Assembly (NCBI GenBank): GCA_938092195.1
Contig: CALKHD010000148.1
Location: 1 to 10,496, forward strand
From: an uncultured Flavobacteriales bacterium
Lineage (GTDB): Bacteria > Bacteroidota > Bacteroidia > Flavobacteriales_D > Sanyastnellaceae
DNA length: 10,496 bases
Direction: 5' to 3'
Part shown: positions 1-6,892 of the stretch, piece after piece
Layout: each line of letters begins with the position of its first letter
Position numbering within the stretch: position 1 is the stretch's first letter
Program-made: the position numbers and the translations under genes
Notes under the pieces: generated by a model
What the model was told of the DNA's origin: nothing
Seen by the model: only the letters and a program-made list of their open reading frames with translations
Database searches by the model: none

Positions 1-10
1 TCAGCGGGGT

Positions 11-997
11 TTGGTTCGTCGGATTCTGCGCGGTTTGGCCGTGTTGTGGGGGAGTTTTACGCTGGTCTTTTTGATTTTCACTGCAGTTCCTGATCCGGCC
101 AGGCAGCTGGCGGGTCAGCAGGCCGATGCCGAGGTCATCGCCGATTTGCAATCCAGGTTTGGCCTGGACCTGCCAGTCCATGAACGGTATTTCAACATGC
201 TCTCCAACCTCATGCCTCTCGGCACAGATCTAGAGGGAAGTTTTGGATGGCGGTGGCCATCCTTGGGCGAGAGCTTTGTGCGTCCAGAAGGGGTGGTGGA
301 GCTTTTGCTCAGCGCGTTCCCCGGCACAGCATTGCTGGCGATTTCGGCCCTGTTTTTGGCCTTGGTTCTCGGCCTGCCCATGGGGCTCATTGCGGCCAAA
401 AGGCCGGGAGGGTGGTTCGATCGAATTGTGGTTGGGGGCAGCGTCATTGGAATGAGTGCGCCCAGTTTTTTCATGGCGGTGCTGATGGGCTATGTCTTCT
501 CTGTGCAATGGGGAGAATGGACGGGATTGCCTTTGACGGGCAGCTTGTATGACCTCGATTCAGAAGGACAAGAAGTCATTGCCTGGCGAAATTTGATCCT
601 TCCTGCACTCACATTGGGCATTCGACCGCTGTCGGTTTTGGCGCAGTTGATGCGGGGTTCGGCATTGGATGTTTTGGCAGCGCCTCATGTTCGGACCGCC
701 CGGGCTTTTGGTGCGTCTGAATCAGAGGTCTTGTTGCGGCATGTGCTCAGGAATGCGCTGAATCCCGTGCTGACGTCGGCCAGTGGATGGCTCGCTCAAT
801 TGCTCGCCGGAGCCGTTTTTGTGGAATTCGTGTTTGGATGGCGAGGCCTCGGATTCCTGTTGTTCGATGCTTTGGAACAGCAAGACTTGCCCGTGGTGAT
901 GGGGGGCGTCTTGTTTGTTAGCCTCGTGTTTGTGACGGTAAACGCCCTCACAGACTTGGCCTACCGATGGCTCGATCCTCGGGCGGCTCAGGCCTGA
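11..997 (+). CDS. Peptide/nickel-type ABC transporter permease (DppB/OppB family)
   Basis: Inner-membrane permease of a binding-protein-dependent ABC importer for peptides, nickel or similar solutes. It would pair with a second permease (DppC type), ATPases and a binding protein, none of which is in this window. From the TTG start the product is 328 residues, slightly long for the family. It has an N-terminal membrane helix (about 7-27), a long loop ending in FGW (78-80), then further hydrophobic segments at about 97-128, 139-165, 195-215, 258-285 and 294-315. The cytoplasmic EAA loop that contacts the ATPase is clear at about 226-253, with the pattern VRTARAFGAS..EVLLRHVLRNALNP. The reading frame stays open to the left edge, so the true start could lie outside the window. 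TTG at 11 fits the family, whose N-terminus usually reads like M-x-R-x-I/L-L-R. The gene ends in a 10-bp palindrome shared with the convergent aminotransferase. Substrate cannot be told. Confidence 0.9.
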   Translation: MVRRILRGLAVLWGSFTLVFLIFTAVPDPARQLAGQQADAEVIADLQSRFGLDLPVHERYFNMLSNLMPLGTDLEGSFGWRWPSLGESFVRPEGVVELLLSAFPGTALLAISALFLALVLGLPMGLIAAKRPGGWFDRIVVGGSVIGMSAPSFFMAVLMGYVFSVQWGEWTGLPLTGSLYDLDSEGQEVIAWRNLILPALTLGIRPLSVLAQLMRGSALDVLAAPHVRTARAFGASESEVLLRHVLRNALNPVLTSASGWLAQLLAGAVFVEFVFGWRGLGFLLFDALEQQDLPVVMGGVLFVSLVFVTVNALTDLAYRWLDPRAAQA

Positions 998-1851
998 ATC
1001 ATGGGTTTGACCAATTGGTTGAGCGACCTCACCAACTCGGATGTCGCGGCATTGAAATACCGCTTGGTGCGATAACTGCCCACCCATTGAAGGCCTTGAA
1101 CCACATTGGTCAAGAACACCTCGTCTGCCACCAAGAGATTCTGCGGCGTCAGGTTGCATTCGTAGACCTTCATTCCTGAACTCAAAGCCAAATTGATGAC
1201 CTGGGTTCGCATGATGCCTGCCGTGGCACCTGAGTCCAGTCCAGGTGTGTAGAGGACGCCATTCGACACGAGGAACAAGTTCGATGAAGTGCTCTCGATG
1301 ATGCCCATCCTGTCATTCTGAATCAAGGCAGAGCCCAAGCCATTTTCATTGGCCCAAAGGCCACTCTGAACGTAGATGTTGGATGCGAGATTTTTGAACC
1401 GAGAGAGGTGATTGGGGGTGCACTTCATCTCGGGATAGATGTCGGTGGAGAGCCCCTTGTCGTTGAGCACATATTCCACAGTGTCCAAGGGCATGGCGGT
1501 CATCACCACATCCAAACCATTCTCCTCTGGGGTGTAGAAGCCATTGCCGCTTCGGGACATGGTCATCCTGATCCGCGCTCCGCCATTCAGATCCTCTGCT
1601 TGCAACAAAGTGGTCATGTCTGCCGCAATGCTCGCCGGGGTGAACCCCAAAGGAGCATGAATGCGGTGGGCTTTCAGGCCTTCGCGAAGCCTTTGGTAAT
1701 GGTCGTCGAGAAACAGCGGTTTCCCTTGGGCGATTCGAATGGTCTCAAAAATGCCGTCGGCAAACAAAAAACCTCGGTTGCCCACAGGAATGCCTGAAGG
1801 GCCATCAGAAGAAATTGGGGTCAGTTCCCCATTGATCAAAATGTGCCGCAC
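988..1851 (-). CDS. Class IV (fold-type IV) PLP-dependent aminotransferase
   Basis: Cytoplasmic PLP enzyme of the family that includes branched-chain aminotransferase (IlvE), D-amino-acid aminotransferase and aminodeoxychorismate lyase (PabC). The 287 residues are full length. Numbered from the GTG start, visible landmarks are RGFLFADGIFETIR (26-39), the predicted Schiff-base lysine in SRFKNLASN (K153), the glutamate in IIESTSSNLF (E186) that should contact the PLP ring nitrogen, the phosphate-binding ATAGIMR stretch (about 209-215), and DEVFLTN (243-249). Start choice: GTG at 1851 gives an N-terminus close to the usual one (short, then I-N-G-E); a TTG at 1857 would add two residues. There is no ATG. 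The gene follows the HAD phosphatase by a few bases, so it is probably cotranscribed. With no ilv or folate genes nearby, substrate specificity is open: IlvE-like, D-amino-acid or PabC-like roles are all possible. Confidence 0.9.
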   Translation of the reverse strand: MRHILINGELTPISSDGPSGIPVGNRGFLFADGIFETIRIAQGKPLFLDDHYQRLREGLKAHRIHAPLGFTPASIAADMTTLLQAEDLNGGARIRMTMSRSGNGFYTPEENGLDVVMTAMPLDTVEYVLNDKGLSTDIYPEMKCTPNHLSRFKNLASNIYVQSGLWANENGLGSALIQNDRMGIIESTSSNLFLVSNGVLYTPGLDSGATAGIMRTQVINLALSSGMKVYECNLTPQNLLVADEVFLTNVVQGLQWVGSYRTKRYFNAATSELVRSLNQLVKPMIQA

Positions 1852-1859
1852 GCTCAAAG

Positions 1860-2381
1860 TTAACGCCGGTTGGCCAGGGGAACCTGCACGTACTGAGACA
1901 AAGGGGCATTGGGCTCAATGAGCACCCCATTCTTTACGCCAGCACCCAACGCGCAATCGATGTCCCTGGCTTTGTCTCCAAACATCCAACACCGGTCGGG
2001 GTCTAAACCGTGGCGCGCCAGCGCGCGCTCCACCATCAACGATCCTGGCTTCCGACTCAGGCTCTGTCCAAAATCAGGGTGGTGCGGGCTGTAAAAGATG
2101 TCGTCCAAGGCCGCTCCCGCATCGGAGCAGCATTCCTTCAAATGGGCGTGAATTCGGTCCACAGCATCGTGGTCATACCGGCCCTTGGCTATGCCACCTT
2201 GGTTGGTGATGAGAATCAACTTAAAGCCGGCCTTTTTCCAAGTCTGAAGGGTGGCCAGCACGGTTGGAAGGATTTGGAATTCCTCCAGACACGTGGTGTA
2301 GTCCCCCGGGTCGTGATTGATCACGCCATCTCGGTCCAGCAATATCGCTGCGCGGCTTGGGGTCGGGAATGGGGAAGACAT
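1860..2381 (-). CDS. HAD-superfamily phosphatase, GmhB/histidinol-phosphatase-like (HAD-IIIA)
   Basis: Small cytoplasmic phosphatase of 173 residues with no cap domain, resembling D-glycero-D-manno-heptose-1,7-bisphosphate 7-phosphatase (GmhB). Motif I is LLDRDGVIN with nucleophile D16 and acid/base D18. Motif II is ILITNQGG (T59, N60). Motif III is the lysine in SRKPGSLM (K111). Motif IV is FGDKARDID (D136, D140). Family GmhB enzymes normally carry a Cys-x-His...Cys-x-Cys zinc loop just before the motif III lysine. Here the equivalent stretch reads YSPHHPDFGQSLSRKP (97-112), so the histidine is kept but the three cysteine positions are serine and the loop is shortened. Heptose biosynthesis is thus possible but not shown, and a general sugar-phosphate or histidinol-phosphate phosphatase is an alternative. 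ATG at 2381 lies 6 bp after the csaA-like stop, consistent with cotranscription. Confidence 0.88.
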   Translation of the reverse strand: MSSPFPTPSRAAILLDRDGVINHDPGDYTTCLEEFQILPTVLATLQTWKKAGFKLILITNQGGIAKGRYDHDAVDRIHAHLKECCSDAGAALDDIFYSPHHPDFGQSLSRKPGSLMVERALARHGLDPDRCWMFGDKARDIDCALGAGVKNGVLIEPNAPLSQYVQVPLANRR

Positions 2382-2387
2382 GGATGT

Positions 2388-2744
2388 TCAGTGAATTCTG
2401 GTGCCATTGGGCACGGATGAAGGCACGCTGAGAAGCCCAACATGACCGGAGTGAACCGCGCCCAAGATGAGACAACGGCTGGTGTGCTTGCCCACTTGTT
2501 TCGGCGGCAAATTGACCACAGCAACCACTTGGCGGCCCACCAATTGTTCAGGGGTGTGGTCCGCTGTGAGTTGGGCTGTGGATTTCAAGGACCCCAATTC
2601 GCCAAAGTCCAGTTCAACCACATAGGCTGGCGTTTTGGCCATCTCCAGTGGACTGGCACTGAGGATGGTGCCCACCCTCAAATCACAGGCTGCGAACTGA
2701 GAGAATTCGACCTCCGGTGAAATTGAAGGAATTGGACCATTCAT
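2388..2744 (-). CDS. csaA: CsaA-like tRNA-binding domain protein (putative secretion chaperone)
   Basis: A 118-residue stand-alone tRNA-binding (EMAP-II/Trbp111-like OB-fold) domain. CsaA proteins are homodimers described as export-related chaperones able to bind tRNA or peptides. Family landmarks are present in order: F..CDLRVGTI (14-27) opening the OB-fold, PAYVVELDFGELG (39-51), LKSTAQLT (53-60), then E-QLVGRQVVAVVNLPPKQVGKH (66-86), the signature CsaA loop, and a C-terminal SVPNGTRI (110-117). Length matches the family (about 110 residues). ATG at 2744 is the only reasonable start. Only 39 bp separate it from the divergent mutase gene, and a perfect TAnnTTTG promoter element ends 4 bp before the ATG, so the mRNA is probably leaderless or nearly so. 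It heads the cluster with the HAD phosphatase and the aminotransferase; no functional link with them is evident. Confidence 0.88.
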   Translation of the reverse strand: MNGPIPSISPEVEFSQFAACDLRVGTILSASPLEMAKTPAYVVELDFGELGSLKSTAQLTADHTPEQLVGRQVVAVVNLPPKQVGKHTSRCLILGAVHSGHVGLLSVPSSVPNGTRIH

Positions 2745-2748
2745 GGCG

Positions 2749-2756
2749 CAAAATTA
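2749..2756 (-). promoter_or_regulatory. Bacteroidota -7 promoter element (TAATTTTG) for csaA operon
   Basis: The minus strand reads TAATTTTG, an exact match to the Bacteroidota housekeeping -7 consensus TAnnTTTG. It ends four bases before the csaA ATG (start codon 2744-2742). The transcript would begin at or within a few bases of the start codon. No clear TTG at the -33 position was seen. A weaker candidate for the divergent mutase gene, TAACTTGG at 2772-2779 on the plus strand (one base short of consensus), lies four bases before its ATG. Confidence 0.55.
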
Positions 2757-2783
2757 GCCCGGTCTCGCGGTTAACTTGGCGGC

Positions 2784-5700
2784 ATGGAATCGATGTTTCC
2801 CCCCAGTGGTGGTTGGCAGGATTGGAGCGATGCAGCCCATGCAGCGAGCCGAGGTGGAGAGGTCCGCACCCATGTGGAGCTCGATGGTGGTGAAATCCGG
2901 ATTCCGGTGTACCACCCACATCGAGAGGTGTCCTCGATTCGGCCCAAGACATCCCAGCCTTGGAAGTTGGCGGTGAGCCTGACGCATTCTGAGGGTGTAA
3001 TGCCGGCATTGGAAGGCGGCGCCGACTCTCTTAGGCTGTTGGGCTGTGAACGTCCAAATGAATGGCTCCAAGGGGTCGTGAAGGGCTATGTCGACATTGA
3101 GTTTGTGGGCGGGCCATCTCCCCGCGAACTGAAAGCTGAAGGCGCCATGCCAGAATCGGGTGGTGTGCTGTTGGATTGGTGGAGCGGAAGGGAATGGGAA
3201 GGGCACGTGGCCGAACTGGATTCCCAAGGCGGGTCTGGATTGAGGGCGGTGCTTTTGTCCGACGTGAACGCAGAAGGCTGGACCCGGGCTGGCAGGCTTG
3301 CATTGTTGGTTCAGGCTTGCCAAGAGTTGAGCTCCGCGTTAGCGGGAAAGCTCTCAAGGGTCACTGTGGACTTGGCCATGGACCGAGATCCGATTGTGGC
3401 CATGGCCATGTCGGAGGCGCTCAAACGCTTGCTTCAAAATCACTGGCCAGAAGGGTCTTGGCCTTGGGTGCGTGCCACAACGGATGAAAGCGGCTTCGAA
3501 CCGGATTCGGGCAGGGACAATTTGATTCGCAGCGCTTCTTCAGCCATGGCTGGGGTGCTCAGCGGCTGGGATGCGGTGGCTGCCCAAGGTCCGGCCCCTC
3601 AGCATCCGCCGTCTGATCTCTCTGATCAAGACAAGTGGACCCGGAACTCCCTGCACTTGCTGCGAGAAGAGTCAGGGCTGGGTCACCCCAATGCGGTGGT
3701 CTCACCCTTGATCGACGCCTTGGCTCAAGCCTTCGTTGAGGGGGCAGAGTTGTACATGAACGCCTTCGGTGAAGCCGATTCCCGTTCGCTCAAAAATGCA
3801 GGTGCTGCCCCTTGGAGCATCGACCCCGTCAACATAGAGTTGCCCGCTGGCGAAGAGGGAAAGGGGTTGGAGTTCCAGGGAGCCGGACTGCCTCCCTATT
3901 TGCGGGGCCCGTATGCCAGCATGTACACCCAAAGACCTTGGACCATTCGGCAGTATGCCGGGTTCAGCACCGCCGAGGCATCGAATGATTTTTACCGGAA
4001 GAATTTGGCGGCCGGACAAAAGGGGCTGAGCGTGGCGTTTGACTTGGCCACACACCGTGGCTATGACAGCGACCACCCCAGGGTTTCTGGCGATGTGGGG
4101 AAAGCCGGTGTGGCCATCGACAGCGTAGAAGACATGAAGCGGTTGTTCGAGGAAATCCCCCTCGACAAAATGTCGGTGTCCATGACCATGAATGGGGCTG
4201 TGTTGCCCATCATGGCCTTTTACATCGCAGCCGCCGAGGAACAGGGGGTTCCGTCTGAGCAGCTTTCGGGCACCATTCAGAATGACATTTTGAAGGAGTT
4301 CATGGTTCGAAACACCTTCATTTATCCGCCTTCTCCGAGCATGCGCATCATCAGCGACATCTTCGCTTACACCGCGGAGCGCATGCCCAAGTTCAATTCC
4401 ATCAGCATTTCTGGATACCACATGCAGGAGGCTGGGGCCACCGCCGAACAGGAGCTGGCCTATACCATCGCCAATGGTTTGGCCTATGTGAGGGCCGGGA
4501 TCAAAGCGGGACTCGATGTGGATCAATTTGCGCCGAGGTTGAGCTTTTTCTGGGGCATCGGAATGGACCTTCTGACCGAAGTGTCCAAGCTGCGGGCAGG
4601 CCGCGTCTTGTGGGCCCGGCACATGGCCCAGTTTTCGCCCCAACATCCGCGCTCTTCTATGCTTCGCACGCATTGTCAAACCAGTGGTTGGACCTTGACC
4701 GAGCAAGACCCCATCAACAACGTCTCCAGGACGGCCATTGAGGCCTTTGGGGCAATCTGGGGAGGAACCCAAAGCCTGCATACCAACTCCCTCGACGAGG
4801 CCATTGCCTTGCCCACAGAAGACACCGCACGGATCGCCAGAAACACACAGTTGATTTTGCAGAAGGAAGCGGGCACGACCCAGTGGGTCGATCCGCTCGG
4901 AGGGGACCAAGAAGTGGCCTCGAGAACGGCTTTGTTGATCGAAAAGGCAGAAGCTTTGATTCTCGAAATGGATGCCGCTGGTGGAATGCCCAAGGCCATT
5001 GATCAGGGGTTGCCCATGCAGGGCATCGAGACGGCAGCGGCTGAGAAGCAATCCAGAATCGACGCGGGCCGCGATCGGATTGTGGGCTTGAATCTCTTTC
5101 CCGGTCGCGCGCCGAGCAACATGGAAGTCCTCAAGGTCGACCACGAGTCCGTGTTGAATGGCCAGCGAGATCGATTGAGGGTTTTGAAGTCCCAAAGGGA
5201 TGCCAACGCTGTGAAGAGGTGCTTGGAACAACTTGTGTTTGCAGCGCAAAACCAAGGAAACTTACTCGAGGCTTCTGTAGAGGCAGCCAAAGCCAGGTGC
5301 ACGCTTGGTGAAATTTCAGAAGCCTTGGAGCAGGTGTTCCAACGTCACAAGCCTGTTGTCCGACCCGTTCGCGGTATTTTTAGGAAACACCTAGGAGAGA
5401 GGTCCGAATTCAAAGAAGCCGTGAAGAAAGCTGCCCAGTTCGCCGATTTAGAAGGCAGACAACCGAGAATTTTGGTGGCCAAGATGGGCCAAGACGGCCA
5501 TGACAGAGGAGCAAAGGTCATTGCCAGTGCTTTTGCTGACTTGGGATTTGACGTGGACCTCGGATCGCTGTTTCAGACGCCTGAAGAAGTGGCCCGACAA
5601 GCGGTCGAAAATGACGTCCATGTGGTGGGGATATCCACCTTGGCGGCTGGACACTTGGTTTTGGTTCCAGCTTTGTATCAAGCCCTCAAAGAGATGGGCA

Positions 5701-5855
5701 GAGAAGACATGATTGTGGTGGTGGGCGGAGTGATTCCCCGCGAGGATTACGAGGCCTTGTACACCTCTGGGGCCACGGCCATATTCGGACCGGGAACCCC
5801 TGTTGTTCAATCCGCAACCCAAATCTTAGACCTGCTGATAGAAGCCTACGGATAA
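2784..5855 (+). CDS. Fused MutA-MutB-type methylmalonyl-CoA mutase (B12-dependent)
   Basis: Interconverts (R)-methylmalonyl-CoA and succinyl-CoA using adenosylcobalamin, linking propionyl-CoA to the TCA cycle. Of 1023 residues, about 344-1023 form a complete large subunit (MutB/ScpA). RPWTIRQYAGFS (384-395) contains Y391, matching P. shermanii Tyr89. FMVRN has R509 (Arg207) and SGYHMQEAGAT has Y545/H546 (Tyr243/His244). The C-terminal B12 domain holds KMGQDGHDRG (900-909) with K900, D904 and the cobalt-ligating H906. Y391 and R509 favour methylmalonyl-CoA over isobutyryl-CoA. Residues 1-335 look like a shrunken MutA small subunit: GEIRIPVYHP (36-45), PWKLAVSL (59-66), MAMSEALKRLLQNHW (207-221), DNLIRSASSAMAGVLSG (245-261) and TRNSLHLLREESGLGHP (286-302) follow MutA order. 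MutA's degenerate B12 domain and the usual MutB N-terminal arm are absent at the junction. An in-frame stop at 2772 fixes the start at ATG 2784 (or Met4). This is not IcmF: no G-protein domain is present. Confidence 0.93.
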   Translation: MESMFPPSGGWQDWSDAAHAASRGGEVRTHVELDGGEIRIPVYHPHREVSSIRPKTSQPWKLAVSLTHSEGVMPALEGGADSLRLLGCERPNEWLQGVVKGYVDIEFVGGPSPRELKAEGAMPESGGVLLDWWSGREWEGHVAELDSQGGSGLRAVLLSDVNAEGWTRAGRLALLVQACQELSSALAGKLSRVTVDLAMDRDPIVAMAMSEALKRLLQNHWPEGSWPWVRATTDESGFEPDSGRDNLIRSASSAMAGVLSGWDAVAAQGPAPQHPPSDLSDQDKWTRNSLHLLREESGLGHPNAVVSPLIDALAQAFVEGAELYMNAFGEADSRSLKNAGAAPWSIDPVNIELPAGEEGKGLEFQGAGLPPYLRGPYASMYTQRPWTIRQYAGFSTAEASNDFYRKNLAAGQKGLSVAFDLATHRGYDSDHPRVSGDVGKAGVAIDSVEDMKRLFEEIPLDKMSVSMTMNGAVLPIMAFYIAAAEEQGVPSEQLSGTIQNDILKEFMVRNTFIYPPSPSMRIISDIFAYTAERMPKFNSISISGYHMQEAGATAEQELAYTIANGLAYVRAGIKAGLDVDQFAPRLSFFWGIGMDLLTEVSKLRAGRVLWARHMAQFSPQHPRSSMLRTHCQTSGWTLTEQDPINNVSRTAIEAFGAIWGGTQSLHTNSLDEAIALPTEDTARIARNTQLILQKEAGTTQWVDPLGGDQEVASRTALLIEKAEALILEMDAAGGMPKAIDQGLPMQGIETAAAEKQSRIDAGRDRIVGLNLFPGRAPSNMEVLKVDHESVLNGQRDRLRVLKSQRDANAVKRCLEQLVFAAQNQGNLLEASVEAAKARCTLGEISEALEQVFQRHKPVVRPVRGIFRKHLGERSEFKEAVKKAAQFADLEGRQPRILVAKMGQDGHDRGAKVIASAFADLGFDVDLGSLFQTPEEVARQAVENDVHVVGISTLAAGHLVLVPALYQALKEMGREDMIVVVGGVIPREDYEALYTSGATAIFGPGTPVVQSATQILDLLIEAYG

Positions 5856-5861
5856 GGTGAA

Positions 5862-6830
5862 TCAGTGGCCGTCGGTTCCCAATGACTCGATGGGGTAACG
5901 GTATCCCCGAATCACATCTTCGACCGGCAAAAAAGGTTTGCCGGCCAGCTGAACGTTGATGAGCCGAATGGGGTCCTCGTTGGTTCCTACCCACAACTGA
6001 TCGCCGACCACTTGGCATTGTCCAGGTTTCAGGCCGGCAGGTGCGCTGCCTTCTGCAGGTGCCAAATCGGTGCCTTTGACTTTCAAGGTGGCGCCATTCA
6101 AGGTGGTCCAAGCTCCGGGAAACGGGGTCATACCCCGAATGAAATCGGCCACTTGGGCGGTGGTTTGCCTCCAGTCTACGCGTCCGTCTTGACGAAACAA
6201 CTTGGGCGCGGATCTTTCTTGTCCCGTCAGCAATTCGGATTGAGGAACACCTGCCAGAGGCTCTGAAGCCAAGGCGTTGGCGGTGTCCACGGCGAGGCTC
6301 GCGCCGGCTTTCATGAGCTGCACATAGACTTCCCCAGCGGTGTCATTTGGCCCAATCAAAATGGATTGCTGCAAAAGTAGAGCGCCAGTGTCGATGTCAC
6401 GGGTGATGAAAAAAGAGGTCACCCCAGTTCGCTTTGCACCAGAGACAACGGCGTGTTGAATCGGGGCTGCCCCTCGAAAGTCAGGAAGCAAACTGCCGTG
6501 AATGTTGACCGTCCCCCTGGACGGGCGTGACCAAACAATTTCGGGCAGCATGCGGAAGGCAACCACCACGAACAAGTCGGCTTTCCAAGCATCGAGCTGA
6601 GAGAGGAAATCAGGGGCCCGTAGTTTTTCTGGTTGTGCCAGGGGAAGTTCCAGTCCTTTGGCCATGACCTTCACCTCGGAAGGCTTCATCTGTTGGCCTC
6701 TGCCAGCGGGGCGGTCTGGTGCGGTGACCACACCCACCACATTGTGCCGGCTGTTGGCCAAGGCCTCGAGACCCGCTGCAGCGAAGTCAGGGGTGCCAAA
6801 AAAGACAATGCGAAGCGGGGTAGAACTCAT
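5862..6830 (-). CDS. fmt: Methionyl-tRNA formyltransferase
   Basis: Formylates initiator Met-tRNA using 10-formyltetrahydrofolate. From the chosen start the product is 322 residues, normal for Fmt. The N-terminal catalytic Rossmann domain begins LRIVFFGTPDFAA (6-18). The tRNA-contacting loop is PDRPAGRGQQMKP (38-50). The catalytic triad is visible as N109 and H111 in VNIHGSLLPDFRGAAPI (108-124) and D147 in ITRDIDTGALL (142-152), matching E. coli N108/H110/D146 with a one-residue offset. The C-terminal OB-like domain runs from about 210. An upstream in-frame ATG at 6914 would add 28 non-conserved residues and overlap the MATE gene; the start at 6830 puts the conserved strand at the usual place and follows a TACCTTTG promoter element. 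Its stop lies 6 bp from the convergent mutase stop. The usual def partner is not in this window. Confidence 0.95.
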   Translation of the reverse strand: MSSTPLRIVFFGTPDFAAAGLEALANSRHNVVGVVTAPDRPAGRGQQMKPSEVKVMAKGLELPLAQPEKLRAPDFLSQLDAWKADLFVVVAFRMLPEIVWSRPSRGTVNIHGSLLPDFRGAAPIQHAVVSGAKRTGVTSFFITRDIDTGALLLQQSILIGPNDTAGEVYVQLMKAGASLAVDTANALASEPLAGVPQSELLTGQERSAPKLFRQDGRVDWRQTTAQVADFIRGMTPFPGAWTTLNGATLKVKGTDLAPAEGSAPAGLKPGQCQVVGDQLWVGTNEDPIRLINVQLAGKPFLPVEDVIRGYRYPIESLGTDGH

Positions 6831-6839
6831 CAAGGGGCG

Positions 6840-6847
6840 CAAAGGTA
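6840..6847 (-). promoter_or_regulatory. Bacteroidota -7 promoter element (TACCTTTG) for fmt
   Basis: The minus strand reads TACCTTTG, an exact TAnnTTTG match, in the 62-bp gap between the MATE stop (6893) and the fmt ATG (6830). It ends nine bases before the start codon, predicting a 5' leader of only a few bases. No convincing TTG -33 element is visible. It suggests fmt has its own promoter besides any read-through from trmH and the MATE gene. Confidence 0.5.
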
Positions 6848-6892
6848 TGGGCCACTTTTGGTGACCCGATGTAGGAATTCGAATGGTTTTGC

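Noticed and set aside
1010..1019. Palindrome ACCAATTGGT just inside the aminotransferase 3' end as a bidirectional terminator
   Set aside because: There is no loop-capable spacer and no T-tract on either strand; the short palindrome is likely coding coincidence.
3702..5255. 517-codon open frame antisense to the mutase gene
   Set aside because: It lies wholly opposite a gene with unmistakable conserved residues, its translation shows no recognisable domain, and long antisense frames are common opposite GC-rich coding sequence.
2784..5855. Mutase gene as IcmF (fused isobutyryl-CoA mutase)
   Set aside because: IcmF has an N-terminal B12 domain and a MeaB-like GTPase in the middle. Here the B12 domain is C-terminal, no P-loop GTPase motif is visible, and Y391 and R509 match methylmalonyl-CoA mutase.
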